14,079 nucleotides of DNA from Bacteroides sp. UBA1317 (GTDB taxonomy: Bacteria; Bacteroidota; Bacteroidia; Bacteroidales; Bacteroidaceae). The stretch is from contig DBTL01000056.1 of assembly GCA_002307035.1 (NCBI GenBank), forward strand, positions 1 through 14,079, in the 5' to 3' direction. The notes under the pieces are model-generated. The model was not told where the DNA came from. It did no database searches and saw only the letters and a list, made by a program, of their open reading frames with translations. The translations under genes were made by a program, and so were the position numbers. How positions within the stretch are numbered: the stretch's first letter is position 1; each line of letters opens with the position of its first letter. Positions 5,463 through 14,079 of the stretch are shown in pieces.

Positions 5463-8400
5463 ATGAGACAAATCATATTTGTATTTCTGTGTCTGCTATC
5501 CCTTTGTGGTTATGCGCAGCAGGTCATAGTGAAAGGTGTTGTAACTTCTGCCACCGACAATGAACTGATGATAGGAACGACGGTACAGGTTAAAGGTACC
5601 AGTAATGGTACTATAACAGGGCTCAACGGTGAGTATTCATTGATGAATGTTCCTAAAAGTGCGGTGTTGGTATTCTCTACAATTGGCTTTAGAACTCAAG
5701 AAGTTCCGGTGAACGGACGGAGTGTAATAAATGTGTCGTTAAAGGAAGCTACTGAATTGCTGGATGAAGTGGTAGTTATTGGCTACGGTGCTGTGAAAAA
5801 GAGTGATTTAACCAGTTCCATCTCTACCGTGAAGGGTGAACAAATAACAGAAACTACAACAGGCAATGCTATGGATGCTCTTCAGGGTAAAGTTAACGGT
5901 GTACAGGTGATGAGCGGTGGTGGTCCGGGTACTCAACCTAAGGTGTTGATTCGTGGTGTGACCACTGTCAACGGTAGTGATCCGCTATATGTTGTAGATG
6001 GCATGCCTGTGGGCACCAACATCAATTTCCTGAATAGTAATGATATTGAATCAATGGAAGTGCTGAAAGATGCTTCGGCAGCAGCCATCTATGGTACACG
6101 TGGGTCAAATGGTGTTATCTTGATCACGACAAAGAAAGGAACTGTAGGCAAAACACGTTTCAATTTCACAAGCTCTGTTGGTTTCCAGACTATTAGCGAT
6201 CCTAATATGGCAAAAGCTTCGGAATACGAGCAGGTCTTCAAGACTCGTTACACCAATGAAGGACGTACGCCGGTATGGAATAGCACGGAAAACATTACTG
6301 ATGCTGAAGGTACTGATTGGTGGAAGGAAGTGGTGAATAAGACTGCACTTGTGCAAAACTATGCTTTTAGTGTATCTGGCGGAAATGACAAAATTGTATA
6401 TAATTTGAGCCTGGGATATTTCCGTAATAAATCACAATTCGATGTTGGTTATTGGGATAAGATTAATGCTCGATTAAATACAGAATACACCTTTAATAAA
6501 TATGTCAAGATGGGTTTTGATATTGCTCCACGCGTTGAGTCATGGGATGATACTCCCGATCAATTTGGCAGTGCCATGTCAATGGACCCTACTACTCCTG
6601 TGTTTCGTGACGAATCGGAATGGGTGGACAATGAGTATAACAATTATGCCCGTTCGCACAATAACCAGACGTGGAACCCAGTGGCATCCATTGCTCGTGC
6701 CAATGCACATAGCCGTGAATATGGCGTTATTCTGAATCCTTACTTGCAGATAACTCCTATCAAGAGTTTGATTTTGCGTACTCAGTTTGGTGCTAATGCA
6801 CACATAAGACGTTCAGATAGTTTTACTCCAGAGTTTGAAATTGATCAGTTGGAGAAATCGACTTATAGTAATGTGTCGCGCAAGATGACCGAGTGGCTTG
6901 ACTGGAACTGGACTAACACAGCAAGTTATATGACAACGATTGCTGAGAAGCATAACCTGAATGCAATGGTAGGTTTTACTGCAGAACGCTTTGCGGAATA
7001 CTGGGTTAGCGGCGCACGAGATGCTACGCCTAACAATTCTGATAATCTGCAAGAAGTACATGCCGGTACACTGAATCAAAAATCGGATGGTAATACAAGC
7101 TTCAGTACTTTGCTCTCTTATATCGGACGTGTGATGTATAATTACGATAATAGATATTATCTGACAGGTTCATTGCGTGCTGATGGTTCTTCTAAGTTCC
7201 CAAAAGGTAATAAATATGCTTTGTTCCCTTCTGTTTCTGTAGCTTGGCGACTTATTAGTGAGAAGTTTATGGAAGATCAAACCCTTTTTGATAACTTGAA
7301 AATACGTGCCGGTTGGGGACGTGTTGGTAATCAGAGTATCTCAAATTCCGCTTACTTGACTCTACTCGATAGCTCGGATGCTGTGTTCGGATCAGATCAA
7401 AGTCGTGTGATAGGAACAACAATCTCTTCTGTTGGAAATAATACACTGAAATGGGAGACGGTAGAAGACTATAATCTCGGACTTGATATGTCTTTTTTAA
7501 ACTCTCGTTTGGATGTGACATTCGATATTTATCAAAAAAAGTCAAGTGATATGCTGTATGCTAAGCAAAATATTTTGGCAATTGGTTATCCGAACTGGAA
7601 TAGCCAAGTAACCATGAATATTGGTAGTATGAAGGCTACCGGTTGGGAGTTGAGCTTTAATTGGAAAGATAAAATTGCCAAGGATTTCAATTACAACGTT
7701 GGTTTGAATTTATCAGCAGTGAAGAATAAGGCTATCAAACTTTCGGGTGATGGACCTATTTACACTGGAGGTTTTAACTCTGACCAGATTATCCGCAACG
7801 AAGACGGTGCCGAAATTGGCCGCTTCTACGGATACGTGGCCGACGGATTATTCCAAAATGAAACGGAGGTGCTGGCCCATACAAATGAAAATGGAACTGT
7901 TTTGCAAGCAAATGCCGAACCGGGTGATATCCGTTTCAAAGATTTAAACCATGACGGAACGTTGGATGATGAAGATAAAACTTATATTGGTAATGCTTAT
8001 CCTGACTTGATGATGGGATTGAATATGGGTTTCAATTATAAGAATGTTGACTTTACAGCGAACTTTTACGGAACGTTTGGAAATGATATATTCAATACAA
8101 CTCGTAACTTGTATTCGGGAGCAAATGGCAGTAATGTATATGCGGGAACATTGAACAAGGCATGGCATGGTGAAGGAACTAGTTACGACATTCCTCGCTT
8201 GACGGCCAATGACAACAATCTGAATTATACCCGCGTTTCAAGTTTTTATGTGGAAGACGGTTCGTATTTTCGTTGCAAGTTACTTCAAGTAGGCTATACA
8301 TTGCCAAAGAAAGTGCTGGGTAATGCTGAACTCCGTTTTTCGTTCTCTGCTCAGAATCCTTTTACCATCACGGGTTATTCAGGCATGGATCCTGAACGTC

Positions 8401-8495
8401 CGCAACTTGGAAAAAGTGTTATTGAGACGGGCATTGATTGGATTGCGTATCCTAATCCACGTACATTCTTATTTGGTATTGATTTAAAATTTTAA
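5463..8495 (+). CDS. susC-like: SusC/RagA-family TonB-dependent outer-membrane glycan transporter
   Basis: The protein has 1010 residues from ATG 5463. A GTG at 5454 would add three residues, but the signal peptide begins naturally at MRQIIFVFLCLLSLCGYAQ. After the signal peptide comes a carboxypeptidase-regulatory-like beta domain (about 20-95, ending in ELLDEVVVIGYG, the SusC TonB-box region). The plug domain (about 100-220) carries ALQGKVNGVQV, LYVVDGMPVGTN and the SusC signature SMEVLKDASAAAIYGTRGSN. The remainder is a large beta-barrel ending in a C-terminal phenylalanine, as usual for outer-membrane proteins. There is no N-terminal STN domain, so direct signalling to an anti-sigma factor is not expected. 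It imports oligosaccharides into the periplasm together with the SusD-like lipoprotein encoded six bases downstream. It starts about 30 bases after the surface lipoprotein gene with no terminator between, so they share a transcript. Confidence 0.97.
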   Translation: MRQIIFVFLCLLSLCGYAQQVIVKGVVTSATDNELMIGTTVQVKGTSNGTITGLNGEYSLMNVPKSAVLVFSTIGFRTQEVPVNGRSVINVSLKEATELLDEVVVIGYGAVKKSDLTSSISTVKGEQITETTTGNAMDALQGKVNGVQVMSGGGPGTQPKVLIRGVTTVNGSDPLYVVDGMPVGTNINFLNSNDIESMEVLKDASAAAIYGTRGSNGVILITTKKGTVGKTRFNFTSSVGFQTISDPNMAKASEYEQVFKTRYTNEGRTPVWNSTENITDAEGTDWWKEVVNKTALVQNYAFSVSGGNDKIVYNLSLGYFRNKSQFDVGYWDKINARLNTEYTFNKYVKMGFDIAPRVESWDDTPDQFGSAMSMDPTTPVFRDESEWVDNEYNNYARSHNNQTWNPVASIARANAHSREYGVILNPYLQITPIKSLILRTQFGANAHIRRSDSFTPEFEIDQLEKSTYSNVSRKMTEWLDWNWTNTASYMTTIAEKHNLNAMVGFTAERFAEYWVSGARDATPNNSDNLQEVHAGTLNQKSDGNTSFSTLLSYIGRVMYNYDNRYYLTGSLRADGSSKFPKGNKYALFPSVSVAWRLISEKFMEDQTLFDNLKIRAGWGRVGNQSISNSAYLTLLDSSDAVFGSDQSRVIGTTISSVGNNTLKWETVEDYNLGLDMSFLNSRLDVTFDIYQKKSSDMLYAKQNILAIGYPNWNSQVTMNIGSMKATGWELSFNWKDKIAKDFNYNVGLNLSAVKNKAIKLSGDGPIYTGGFNSDQIIRNEDGAEIGRFYGYVADGLFQNETEVLAHTNENGTVLQANAEPGDIRFKDLNHDGTLDDEDKTYIGNAYPDLMMGLNMGFNYKNVDFTANFYGTFGNDIFNTTRNLYSGANGSNVYAGTLNKAWHGEGTSYDIPRLTANDNNLNYTRVSSFYVEDGSYFRCKLLQVGYTLPKKVLGNAELRFSFSAQNPFTITGYSGMDPERPQLGKSVIETGIDWIAYPNPRTFLFGIDLKF

Positions 8496-8501
8496 TTCCT
8501 T

Positions 8502-10130
8502 ATGAAACAATTATTCATTATATTGGCATTCCTTGCCACCGTAACCTTCTCGTCATGCTCCGATTTTCTGGAGGAAGATGTGAGAGGACAAGAGAATCTT
8601 GACACCTATTTCCAAAGTGAAGCAGATGCAGAGGCCTTCCTTACTGGCTGTTATAATGCAATCACTTACCATGGTTGGTGGCAGATTGAAAATTTCTGGA
8701 TATTGACAGATATGTGTAGTGATGATCTTTGGATGGGTAACACCACGCAGGAGCAAAGTGGATACATCTCTCTTGCACATTATCAAGGTGTGGGACAGAG
8801 TAATGGTACCGTCTCTAACTTCTGGCAATATCGTTATAAGGGTATCTTGCGTTGTAATATTGCTATTGAGAACATCCCAAATGCATCCATCCTTGATGAG
8901 AATAAAAAGAATCGTCTGATAGCTGAGGCAAAGTTCCTGCGCGCTTATTTTTACTTTGAGCTAGTGAAGAACTTTGGTGGTGTACCCATTATCGATGGTT
9001 TCTTGTTGCCTGAAGAAGTGACTGGTATCAGTCGCTCCAGTGTGGAAGACGTTTATGCTCTTATTGAAAAAGACTTGACGGATGCTGCTGATGTGCTTCC
9101 GCAACGTAGTGAATTGGCTGCAAGCGATGTAGGTCGTGCTACTCGTGGTGCTGCACTGGGAATGTTGGGTAAAGCATATCTCTATCAAGATAAATTTGAA
9201 GAGGCTAAAACGACTTTGCAAATAGTTATCAATGAAAAAGAATATGGGCTGATGTCCGATTTTGGTGATGTATGGAGTCTTGATGCAGAGAACAATCAAG
9301 AATCACTTTTTGAGGTTCAAAATGCTTACGATGAAACGTATGATCTCGGAGGTAGTTTGTCTATCGTGACAGGTAACCGCTCGGGTGGTGATCAAGATGG
9401 TTGGGCCTGGGGATTACCTACTGCTAATCTCGAGAATGCCTTCATTGAAGCTGGTGATACAGAACGTTTGAAGTGGACAATTATCAAGAATGGTGCAACA
9501 GAAATTGCAGGAGAAGATAATTTTACTGAACTCATTGCCGCACAAGGCGATCAAAATGGGGATGGGACTTATTGTGTTGATCCTGCTAAGCACAAGTCGG
9601 CTCGTATCAACCGGAAATTCTATTTGCCGTATGCCCAACGTCCTGAAAACTACAATCAGCCAAAAGTTCCATTGAACCATCGTATCTTGCGTTATGGAGA
9701 TGTTTTGCTGATGTATGCTGAAGCGTGCAATGAAACGAATGATGATGTAAATGCGCGCAGTGCCTTGAACCAAGTGCGCAATCGTGTTCATTTGGGTAAT
9801 GTTGAAACTAGCGGTAATGAACTTCGTGATGCTATCCGTGCAGAACGTCGTCTTGAATTGGCATGTGAGAATCATCGCATCTATGACCTTCGTCGTTGGA
9901 CGGATGATAATGGTAAGAAGGATATCTGCAATGTAATGGGACCAAATGGATCATTTGTTGCGTATAATACGAATGAGGCAACTGCAGACTCGTATGAATG
10001 GGAAAATCAATACGAGCCTAGTAACAAAGGGTATACTTTTGATGAGAATCGTGACTTGCTCTTCCCAATTCCTTTGTATGAGATAACAATGTCCAATGGT
10101 TCTATTGTACAGAACCCTGGATGGAATTAA
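8502..10130 (+). CDS. susD-like: SusD/RagB-family surface glycan-binding lipoprotein
   Basis: The 542-residue protein begins with a lipoprotein signal peptide whose lipid cysteine is residue 19 (FSSCSDFLEED). The N-terminal SusD-like domain has FLTGCYNAI and EAKFLRAYFYFELVKNFGGV, the TPR-type helix that packs against SusC. The C-terminal RagB/SusD domain is recognised by LRYGDVLLMYAEACNE (about 406-421), IRAERRLELACENHRIYDLRRW, and the closing LFPIPLYEI ... IVQNPGWN. This is the full family length and all landmarks are present. It forms the lid of the SusC transporter on the cell surface and binds the target glycan. The gene starts six bases after susC. Which aromatic residues contact the sugar cannot be read from the sequence, so the ligand stays open. 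Confidence 0.97.
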   Translation: MKQLFIILAFLATVTFSSCSDFLEEDVRGQENLDTYFQSEADAEAFLTGCYNAITYHGWWQIENFWILTDMCSDDLWMGNTTQEQSGYISLAHYQGVGQSNGTVSNFWQYRYKGILRCNIAIENIPNASILDENKKNRLIAEAKFLRAYFYFELVKNFGGVPIIDGFLLPEEVTGISRSSVEDVYALIEKDLTDAADVLPQRSELAASDVGRATRGAALGMLGKAYLYQDKFEEAKTTLQIVINEKEYGLMSDFGDVWSLDAENNQESLFEVQNAYDETYDLGGSLSIVTGNRSGGDQDGWAWGLPTANLENAFIEAGDTERLKWTIIKNGATEIAGEDNFTELIAAQGDQNGDGTYCVDPAKHKSARINRKFYLPYAQRPENYNQPKVPLNHRILRYGDVLLMYAEACNETNDDVNARSALNQVRNRVHLGNVETSGNELRDAIRAERRLELACENHRIYDLRRWTDDNGKKDICNVMGPNGSFVAYNTNEATADSYEWENQYEPSNKGYTFDENRDLLFPIPLYEITMSNGSIVQNPGWN

Positions 10131-10152
10131 TATTTCAATAGGTTGTTTATAT

Positions 10153-10194
10153 ACTGTCGCGGGTAGTTTGCGGATTATCCGTGACAGTTCTTTT
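10153..10194 (+). terminator. Hairpin with T-tract between susD and the GH30 gene, probable attenuator
   Basis: A 13-base-pair stem (10153-10165 with 10176-10188) forms ACTGTCGCGGGTA against TATCCGTGACAGT, with two G-U pairs and a ten-base loop, followed by TCTTTT. It lies 22 bases after the susD stop and ahead of the GH30 start. No new TAnnTTTG promoter is visible behind it, so it more likely reduces than ends transcription, giving more SusC/SusD than enzyme. Confidence 0.65.
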
Positions 10195-10206
10195 AAATGA
10201 ATAGTT

Positions 10207-11805
10207 ATGATAAAACTTAAGTATTTACTTTATGTTTCTTTACTATCTGTAGCTTTGGCTTGCAGTGATAACTCTCCGAACAATGAGACACCTGATACAG
10301 ATTCCGGAACTACAGTCAGTGTGGAGAAAGTGATTAGTATAGATGTTGGACAAACTTTTCAGACAATTACAGGTTTTGGCGCTTCAGATTGTTGGTTGCC
10401 CGCTTATGTTGGAAAGTATTGGACTACGAATCGGGATAAAATAAGTGAACTGCTTTTCTCTACTGAAATTCAATCTGGTGATCCCAAAGGAATTGGATTG
10501 TCCATGTGGCGCGTTAACTTGGGGGGCGGTAGTGCCGAACAGGGAGATGCGAGTGGCATAGTAGATAAATCACGTCGTGCAGAATCTTATCTGACGGATA
10601 ATTTGACTCTTGACTGGACACGCTGTGAAGGACAACGTTATTTTCTAAATCGTGCTAAACAATTTGGTTGTGAGAGCGTTGTCCTTTTCAGTAACACTCC
10701 ACCTGTGCAATATACGTACAATGGCAAAGGTTTTTCTGCCCGTGGCGGTGTATCCAATCTGAAGAGTGAATATTATGATGATTTTGCAGCTTATATGTCT
10801 GATGTAGCACAGTACTATATAAACCAAGGTTATCCGGTGACGCATATTTCACCTGTCAACGAACCTCAGTACAACTGGGACAGCGGTCAGGAAGGGAGTG
10901 GTTGGACAAATGACGAGGTGGCATTATTGGCTCGTGAACTAAATGGATCTTTGACTTCCCGCAATTTGTCCACGAACATCTTGCTGGGTGAATCGGGAGA
11001 TTGGGAATATTTGTATAAGACGAAGAACGACGCTAATCGCAGTAATGTGCTTTCAGCTTTCTTTAATCCTTCTTCTTCAGCCTATGTAGGCGGATTAACT
11101 CATATGGAAAAACTGATTTGCGGTCATAGTTATTGGACGGACGGCACATGGGATGGCATGCGCGATGTGCGCTCAAAAGTTGCCCAGGCAGCTCAGCAAT
11201 ATGGTGTAAATGTATGGCAAAGTGAGTGGAGTATGCTGGGTGATGGTTACAGCTCTTCTGAATTCGTAGGTTATGACGCAGCTTCTGAAATGGACATCGC
11301 ATTGTATATGTCTAAAGTTATACATAATGATCTTACAGTGGCGGGTGTGTCTTCATGGAGTTATTGGACTTCGATGGATGTGTCTCGTTGGGGACATAAA
11401 AACCGCTTTTTACTAATATCATTAGTTCCGTCGGGAGGAGTTGATGGTGATATTCAGCAAGAAGGGACTTTTCAGGCTACTCCTACGCTTTGGGTATTAG
11501 GGAATTATAGCCGCTTCATCCGTCCCGGATACCGTCGTGTTTCTATTGAGCTGAATGAATCACGCAGCTTTTTCGCTTCAGCATGGATCTCTCCAACAAG
11601 TGATAAAATTGTGACTGTTTATACCAATTTGTCCGATAAGGGCGTACGCCTTAACGAAACGCATGTAGGATGGAAAAGCGATGTAAAGTCAATCAACACC
11701 TATACTACGACGGGCAGTAAAAGTTTGCTAGAAGGTAACGTAACCGTCGGCCAGCCCGTTGTATTGGATGCTCAAAGTGTAACCACTGTTGTTTATAATC
11801 TATAA
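10207..11805 (+). CDS. GH30-family glycoside hydrolase lipoprotein, likely endo-beta-1,6-galactanase type
   Basis: This 532-residue protein has a short lipoprotein signal (lipid cysteine at residue 19, ALACSDN), so it is predicted to be membrane-anchored, probably at the cell surface. The catalytic TIM barrel starts with the GH30 hallmark TITGFGASDCWLP (about 53-65) and continues with GLSMWRVNLGGGSAEQGD and FSNTPPVQYTYNGKG. The likely acid/base is Glu219 in SPVNEPQYNW, and the likely nucleophile is Glu340 in VWQSEWSML. A C-terminal beta domain (about 440-532) completes the usual GH30 fold. The barrel motifs recall the GH30 branch with endo-beta-1,6-galactanases (Pfam Glyco_hydr_30_2) more than beta-1,6-glucanases or glucosylceramidases; this is from memory and not tested. 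It lies after susD behind a hairpin and 12 bases before the GH2 gene. Its expected task is to cut the polysaccharide into importable pieces. Confidence 0.88.
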   Translation: MIKLKYLLYVSLLSVALACSDNSPNNETPDTDSGTTVSVEKVISIDVGQTFQTITGFGASDCWLPAYVGKYWTTNRDKISELLFSTEIQSGDPKGIGLSMWRVNLGGGSAEQGDASGIVDKSRRAESYLTDNLTLDWTRCEGQRYFLNRAKQFGCESVVLFSNTPPVQYTYNGKGFSARGGVSNLKSEYYDDFAAYMSDVAQYYINQGYPVTHISPVNEPQYNWDSGQEGSGWTNDEVALLARELNGSLTSRNLSTNILLGESGDWEYLYKTKNDANRSNVLSAFFNPSSSAYVGGLTHMEKLICGHSYWTDGTWDGMRDVRSKVAQAAQQYGVNVWQSEWSMLGDGYSSSEFVGYDAASEMDIALYMSKVIHNDLTVAGVSSWSYWTSMDVSRWGHKNRFLLISLVPSGGVDGDIQQEGTFQATPTLWVLGNYSRFIRPGYRRVSIELNESRSFFASAWISPTSDKIVTVYTNLSDKGVRLNETHVGWKSDVKSINTYTTTGSKSLLEGNVTVGQPVVLDAQSVTTVVYNL

Positions 11806-11817
11806 AGATATAATTGT

Positions 11818-14079
11818 ATGAAGAAAGTCTTATCTTTTATCACCTTATTTGTAGTGGTTGTTTTTGCTGGCGTGCCTGCGAAAGCGCAAGTCTCGTTTGG
11901 TGACGCTAAAATGTTTAATGACCGATGGCTGTTTAGCTTAACCGATGATTCAACGTTTGTTCAATCCTCTTTTGATGATAGTCAATGGCGAAAGCTGACG
12001 TTGCCACACGATTGGTCTATTGAAGGACAACTATCTCCCTCTTTGGCTAGCTGTACCGGTTATCTGCCGGGAGGAATAGCCTGGTATCGCAAACATTTCA
12101 ATATAGCGGATAAAGCCGCACGCCATTATATTTACTTTGAAGGGATATACAATCGCAGTGAAGTTTATTTGAACGGACACCTTTTAGGCAAACGCCCCAA
12201 TGGATATATTTCTTTCTTATACGACATGACATCCTATCTGAAAGAGGGGGATAATGTATTATCTGTTCGGGTTGATCATAGCCGTTATGCAGATTCACGT
12301 TGGTACACCGGATCGGGTATTTATCGTGATGTATGGATGATCGCTGCTCCGAATACACACTTTGCCCAGTGGGGAGTTGCCTGGCATGCAAATTCTTTGA
12401 CTGATAAGATGGCTACGATTGCTGTAGATATGGATATAGAGAAACATGTAGATGCTGCCGGTAAACTGGAATTGCAAGCCACACTCTTTGATGCCGAAGG
12501 AAAACAAGTAGCTAAACGAAGCGTTCGTGTTTCTGACGGGAAAAAAGGAATAACTAAAGAAACACTTTCACTGAAGGTGTTGAAACCGCAGCGTTGGGAT
12601 TTGGACTCTCCTTATCTTTATACATTGAAAACAGAATTGTTAAGCAATGGCAAGCGTATTGATGGTAGTGAGACAAAAGTGGGCTTACGTACTCTGACGT
12701 TTGATGCAAATAAAGGTTTCGCGCTGAATGGCGAATGGATGAAAGTAAAAGGCGTGTGTCTGCATCACGATGCCGGCGTACTTGGTGCGGTAGTGCCTCG
12801 CGACGTGTGGAAACGTCGTTTGAAAAATCTCAAAGAGATAGGAGTGAATGCTATCCGCATGAGCCACAATCCTCAAGCTCCGGTTGTTTATGACTTGTGC
12901 GACCAGTTGGGATTACTTGTTATGGATGAGGCTTCTGATGAGTGGGAATTCCCCAAGCGTAAGTGGATAAAAGGCTGGAATGTAGGCGAACCCGGTTTTG
13001 AGGGCTCTTTTGATTTCTTTGAGGAGTGGATAGAGCGAGATGTGACTGATATGGTACGTAGAGATCGTAATCACCCATGTGTATTTTTATGGAGCATAGG
13101 TAACGAGGTGGATTATCCGAATGATCCTTATTCTCATCCTATTTTGAATGGTTCCACTATCAGTCAACCTATGTTTGGCGGATACAATCCCGATGCTCCG
13201 AATGCAAAAAGAATAGGAACTATCGCTAAGCGATTGGCAGCTTGTGTGCGTGCCGTCGACACTTCACGAGCTGTAACCGGAGCACTTGCCGGTGTTGTGA
13301 TGTCTAATCAGACTGAATACCCTCAGGTAATAGATGTTGTGGGATATAATTATACGGAGGATCGCTACGATTTAGATCACGCAACTTATCCTAACCGCGT
13401 CATCTATGGCAGCGAAACCCGTTCTGACTATGACGCTTGGTGCTCTGTACGTGATAAAGAATTCATCTTCGGTCAGTTCATCTGGACGGGTACGGATTAT
13501 CTTGGTGAATCAGGTCGTTGGCCTTCTCGTGGACTTTATACGGGGTTACTTGATTTGGGAAGTTTCACCAAACCTCGCGGGCATTTCCGTGCTTCATTGT
13601 GGAGTGAGAATCCGGTTACATATATAGGAACGTATCCTAAACACAATAATCTGTCTATTGATGCTTGGGATAGCTGGAACTATGAAGCAGGTCAAGAAAT
13701 TCGCGTAGTATGCTATACCAACGCTCCCCAAGCTCGCTTATTATTGGATGGGAAAGTAGTGGGAGAGATGAAGCCTTATGATATGAAGACCGGAATAATC
13801 TACTGGGATATTCCTTATCAGGCTGGAGAGTTGAAAGCAGAAGGTTGTAATAAGGAAGGTAAAGTTTTGTCCAGCTATTCGATAAAAACATCCGGACGTC
13901 CGTATGCATTAAAAGTGAGTGCTGATCGTCAGATACTTTCCGCTGAAGGCTCTACTGCTCATATTACTATAGAGGTGATTGATGAGAACGGTATCGTAGT
14001 GAAACTTGCCGACAACAATATTACATGCGAGGTCGAAGGTCCTGCTCGTCTTTTAGGGCTTGAAGGCTCTGACAATTAT
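11818..14079 (+). CDS. GH2-family glycoside hydrolase, beta-galactosidase-like (3' end outside window)
   Basis: The frame is open from ATG 11818 to the window edge: 754 codons seen, no stop. A cleavable signal peptide (MKKVLSFITLFVVVVFAG, cut after AKA at about residue 23) with no lipid cysteine points to the periplasm. The order is GH2 sugar-binding domain (about 35-190, with LPHDWSIEG and YFEGIYNRSEVYLNGHLLG), Ig-like domain (about 200-300), then the TIM barrel (about 300-590) with the signature RMSHNP at 347-352. The likely acid/base is Glu430 in WSIGNEV and the likely nucleophile is Glu533 in YGSETRSDY. A DUF4982-like beta domain and the start of a further Ig-like domain follow, a usual layout for large Bacteroides GH2 enzymes. 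The family includes beta-galactosidases, beta-glucuronidases and others; galactosidase is favoured only by the GH30 partner. It follows the GH30 gene by 12 bases. Confidence 0.92.
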   Translation, partial: MKKVLSFITLFVVVVFAGVPAKAQVSFGDAKMFNDRWLFSLTDDSTFVQSSFDDSQWRKLTLPHDWSIEGQLSPSLASCTGYLPGGIAWYRKHFNIADKAARHYIYFEGIYNRSEVYLNGHLLGKRPNGYISFLYDMTSYLKEGDNVLSVRVDHSRYADSRWYTGSGIYRDVWMIAAPNTHFAQWGVAWHANSLTDKMATIAVDMDIEKHVDAAGKLELQATLFDAEGKQVAKRSVRVSDGKKGITKETLSLKVLKPQRWDLDSPYLYTLKTELLSNGKRIDGSETKVGLRTLTFDANKGFALNGEWMKVKGVCLHHDAGVLGAVVPRDVWKRRLKNLKEIGVNAIRMSHNPQAPVVYDLCDQLGLLVMDEASDEWEFPKRKWIKGWNVGEPGFEGSFDFFEEWIERDVTDMVRRDRNHPCVFLWSIGNEVDYPNDPYSHPILNGSTISQPMFGGYNPDAPNAKRIGTIAKRLAACVRAVDTSRAVTGALAGVVMSNQTEYPQVIDVVGYNYTEDRYDLDHATYPNRVIYGSETRSDYDAWCSVRDKEFIFGQFIWTGTDYLGESGRWPSRGLYTGLLDLGSFTKPRGHFRASLWSENPVTYIGTYPKHNNLSIDAWDSWNYEAGQEIRVVCYTNAPQARLLLDGKVVGEMKPYDMKTGIIYWDIPYQAGELKAEGCNKEGKVLSSYSIKTSGRPYALKVSADRQILSAEGSTAHITIEVIDENGIVVKLADNNITCEVEGPARLLGLEGSDNY

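Noticed and set aside
9414..9875. 153-codon minus-strand frame inside susD
   Set aside because: It lies wholly within the well-supported susD gene and its product has the biased composition of an antisense shadow.
10207..11805. Glucosylceramidase or xylanase assignment for the GH30 protein
   Set aside because: The motifs around the barrel start and the acid/base (GFGASDCWLP, NEPQYNW) do not fit those GH30 branches as well as the beta-1,6-galactanase-like branch.
1..14079. CRISPR array, tRNA or rRNA genes, insertion sequence, phage or integrase genes
   Set aside because: No regularly spaced repeats, no cloverleaf-like or rRNA segments recognised, and no transposase or integrase motifs in any of the major frames.

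Overview
The window looks like a piece of a Bacteroides-type (Bacteroidales) chromosome. The reasons are a SusC/SusD outer-membrane pair, lipoproteins with acidic residues just after the lipid cysteine, promoter -7 boxes of the TAnnTTTG type, no visible Shine-Dalgarno sequences, and moderately AT-rich DNA. Species cannot be assigned from the sequence alone.

Region 1 (about 1-1710) is the end of a core operon for envelope lipid transport: the last codons of what is probably an MlaE-type permease, an MlaF-like ABC ATPase, and an MCE (MlaD-like) substrate-binding protein with an unusual Lys/Glu/Ala-rich tail. It closes with a strong hairpin terminator. Region 2 (about 1712-3381) begins with a good -7 box. 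It holds a DUF134-type helix-turn-helix protein with a C-terminal zinc ribbon, two consecutive small NifX/NifB-like cofactor-binding-domain proteins, and a GNAT acetyltransferase. No nitrogenase genes are visible, so the NifX-like pair is read as metal or Fe-S cluster handling. Region 3 (3382-3913) has no intact gene. It holds an 11-bp inverted repeat, a probable decayed minus-strand reading frame, and, next to the following gene, a tandem direct repeat and a -7 box that look like an activator-dependent promoter.

Region 4 (3938 to the right edge) is a polysaccharide utilization locus (PUL). Its order is surface lipoprotein (likely glycan-binding), SusC, SusD, GH30 lipoprotein, GH2 enzyme (cut by the window edge). 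The inferred pathway is as follows. The GH30 endo-enzyme and the surface lipoprotein cut and hold a beta-linked glycan outside the cell. SusC/SusD import the oligosaccharides. The periplasmic GH2 enzyme trims them. The GH30 sequence most resembles the endo-beta-1,6-galactanase-like branch of GH30, so beta-1,6-galactan (for example arabinogalactan side chains) is the leading substrate guess, but this is inference. A hairpin with a T-tract between susD and the GH30 gene probably lowers enzyme expression relative to the transporter. No regulator gene for the PUL lies in the window.
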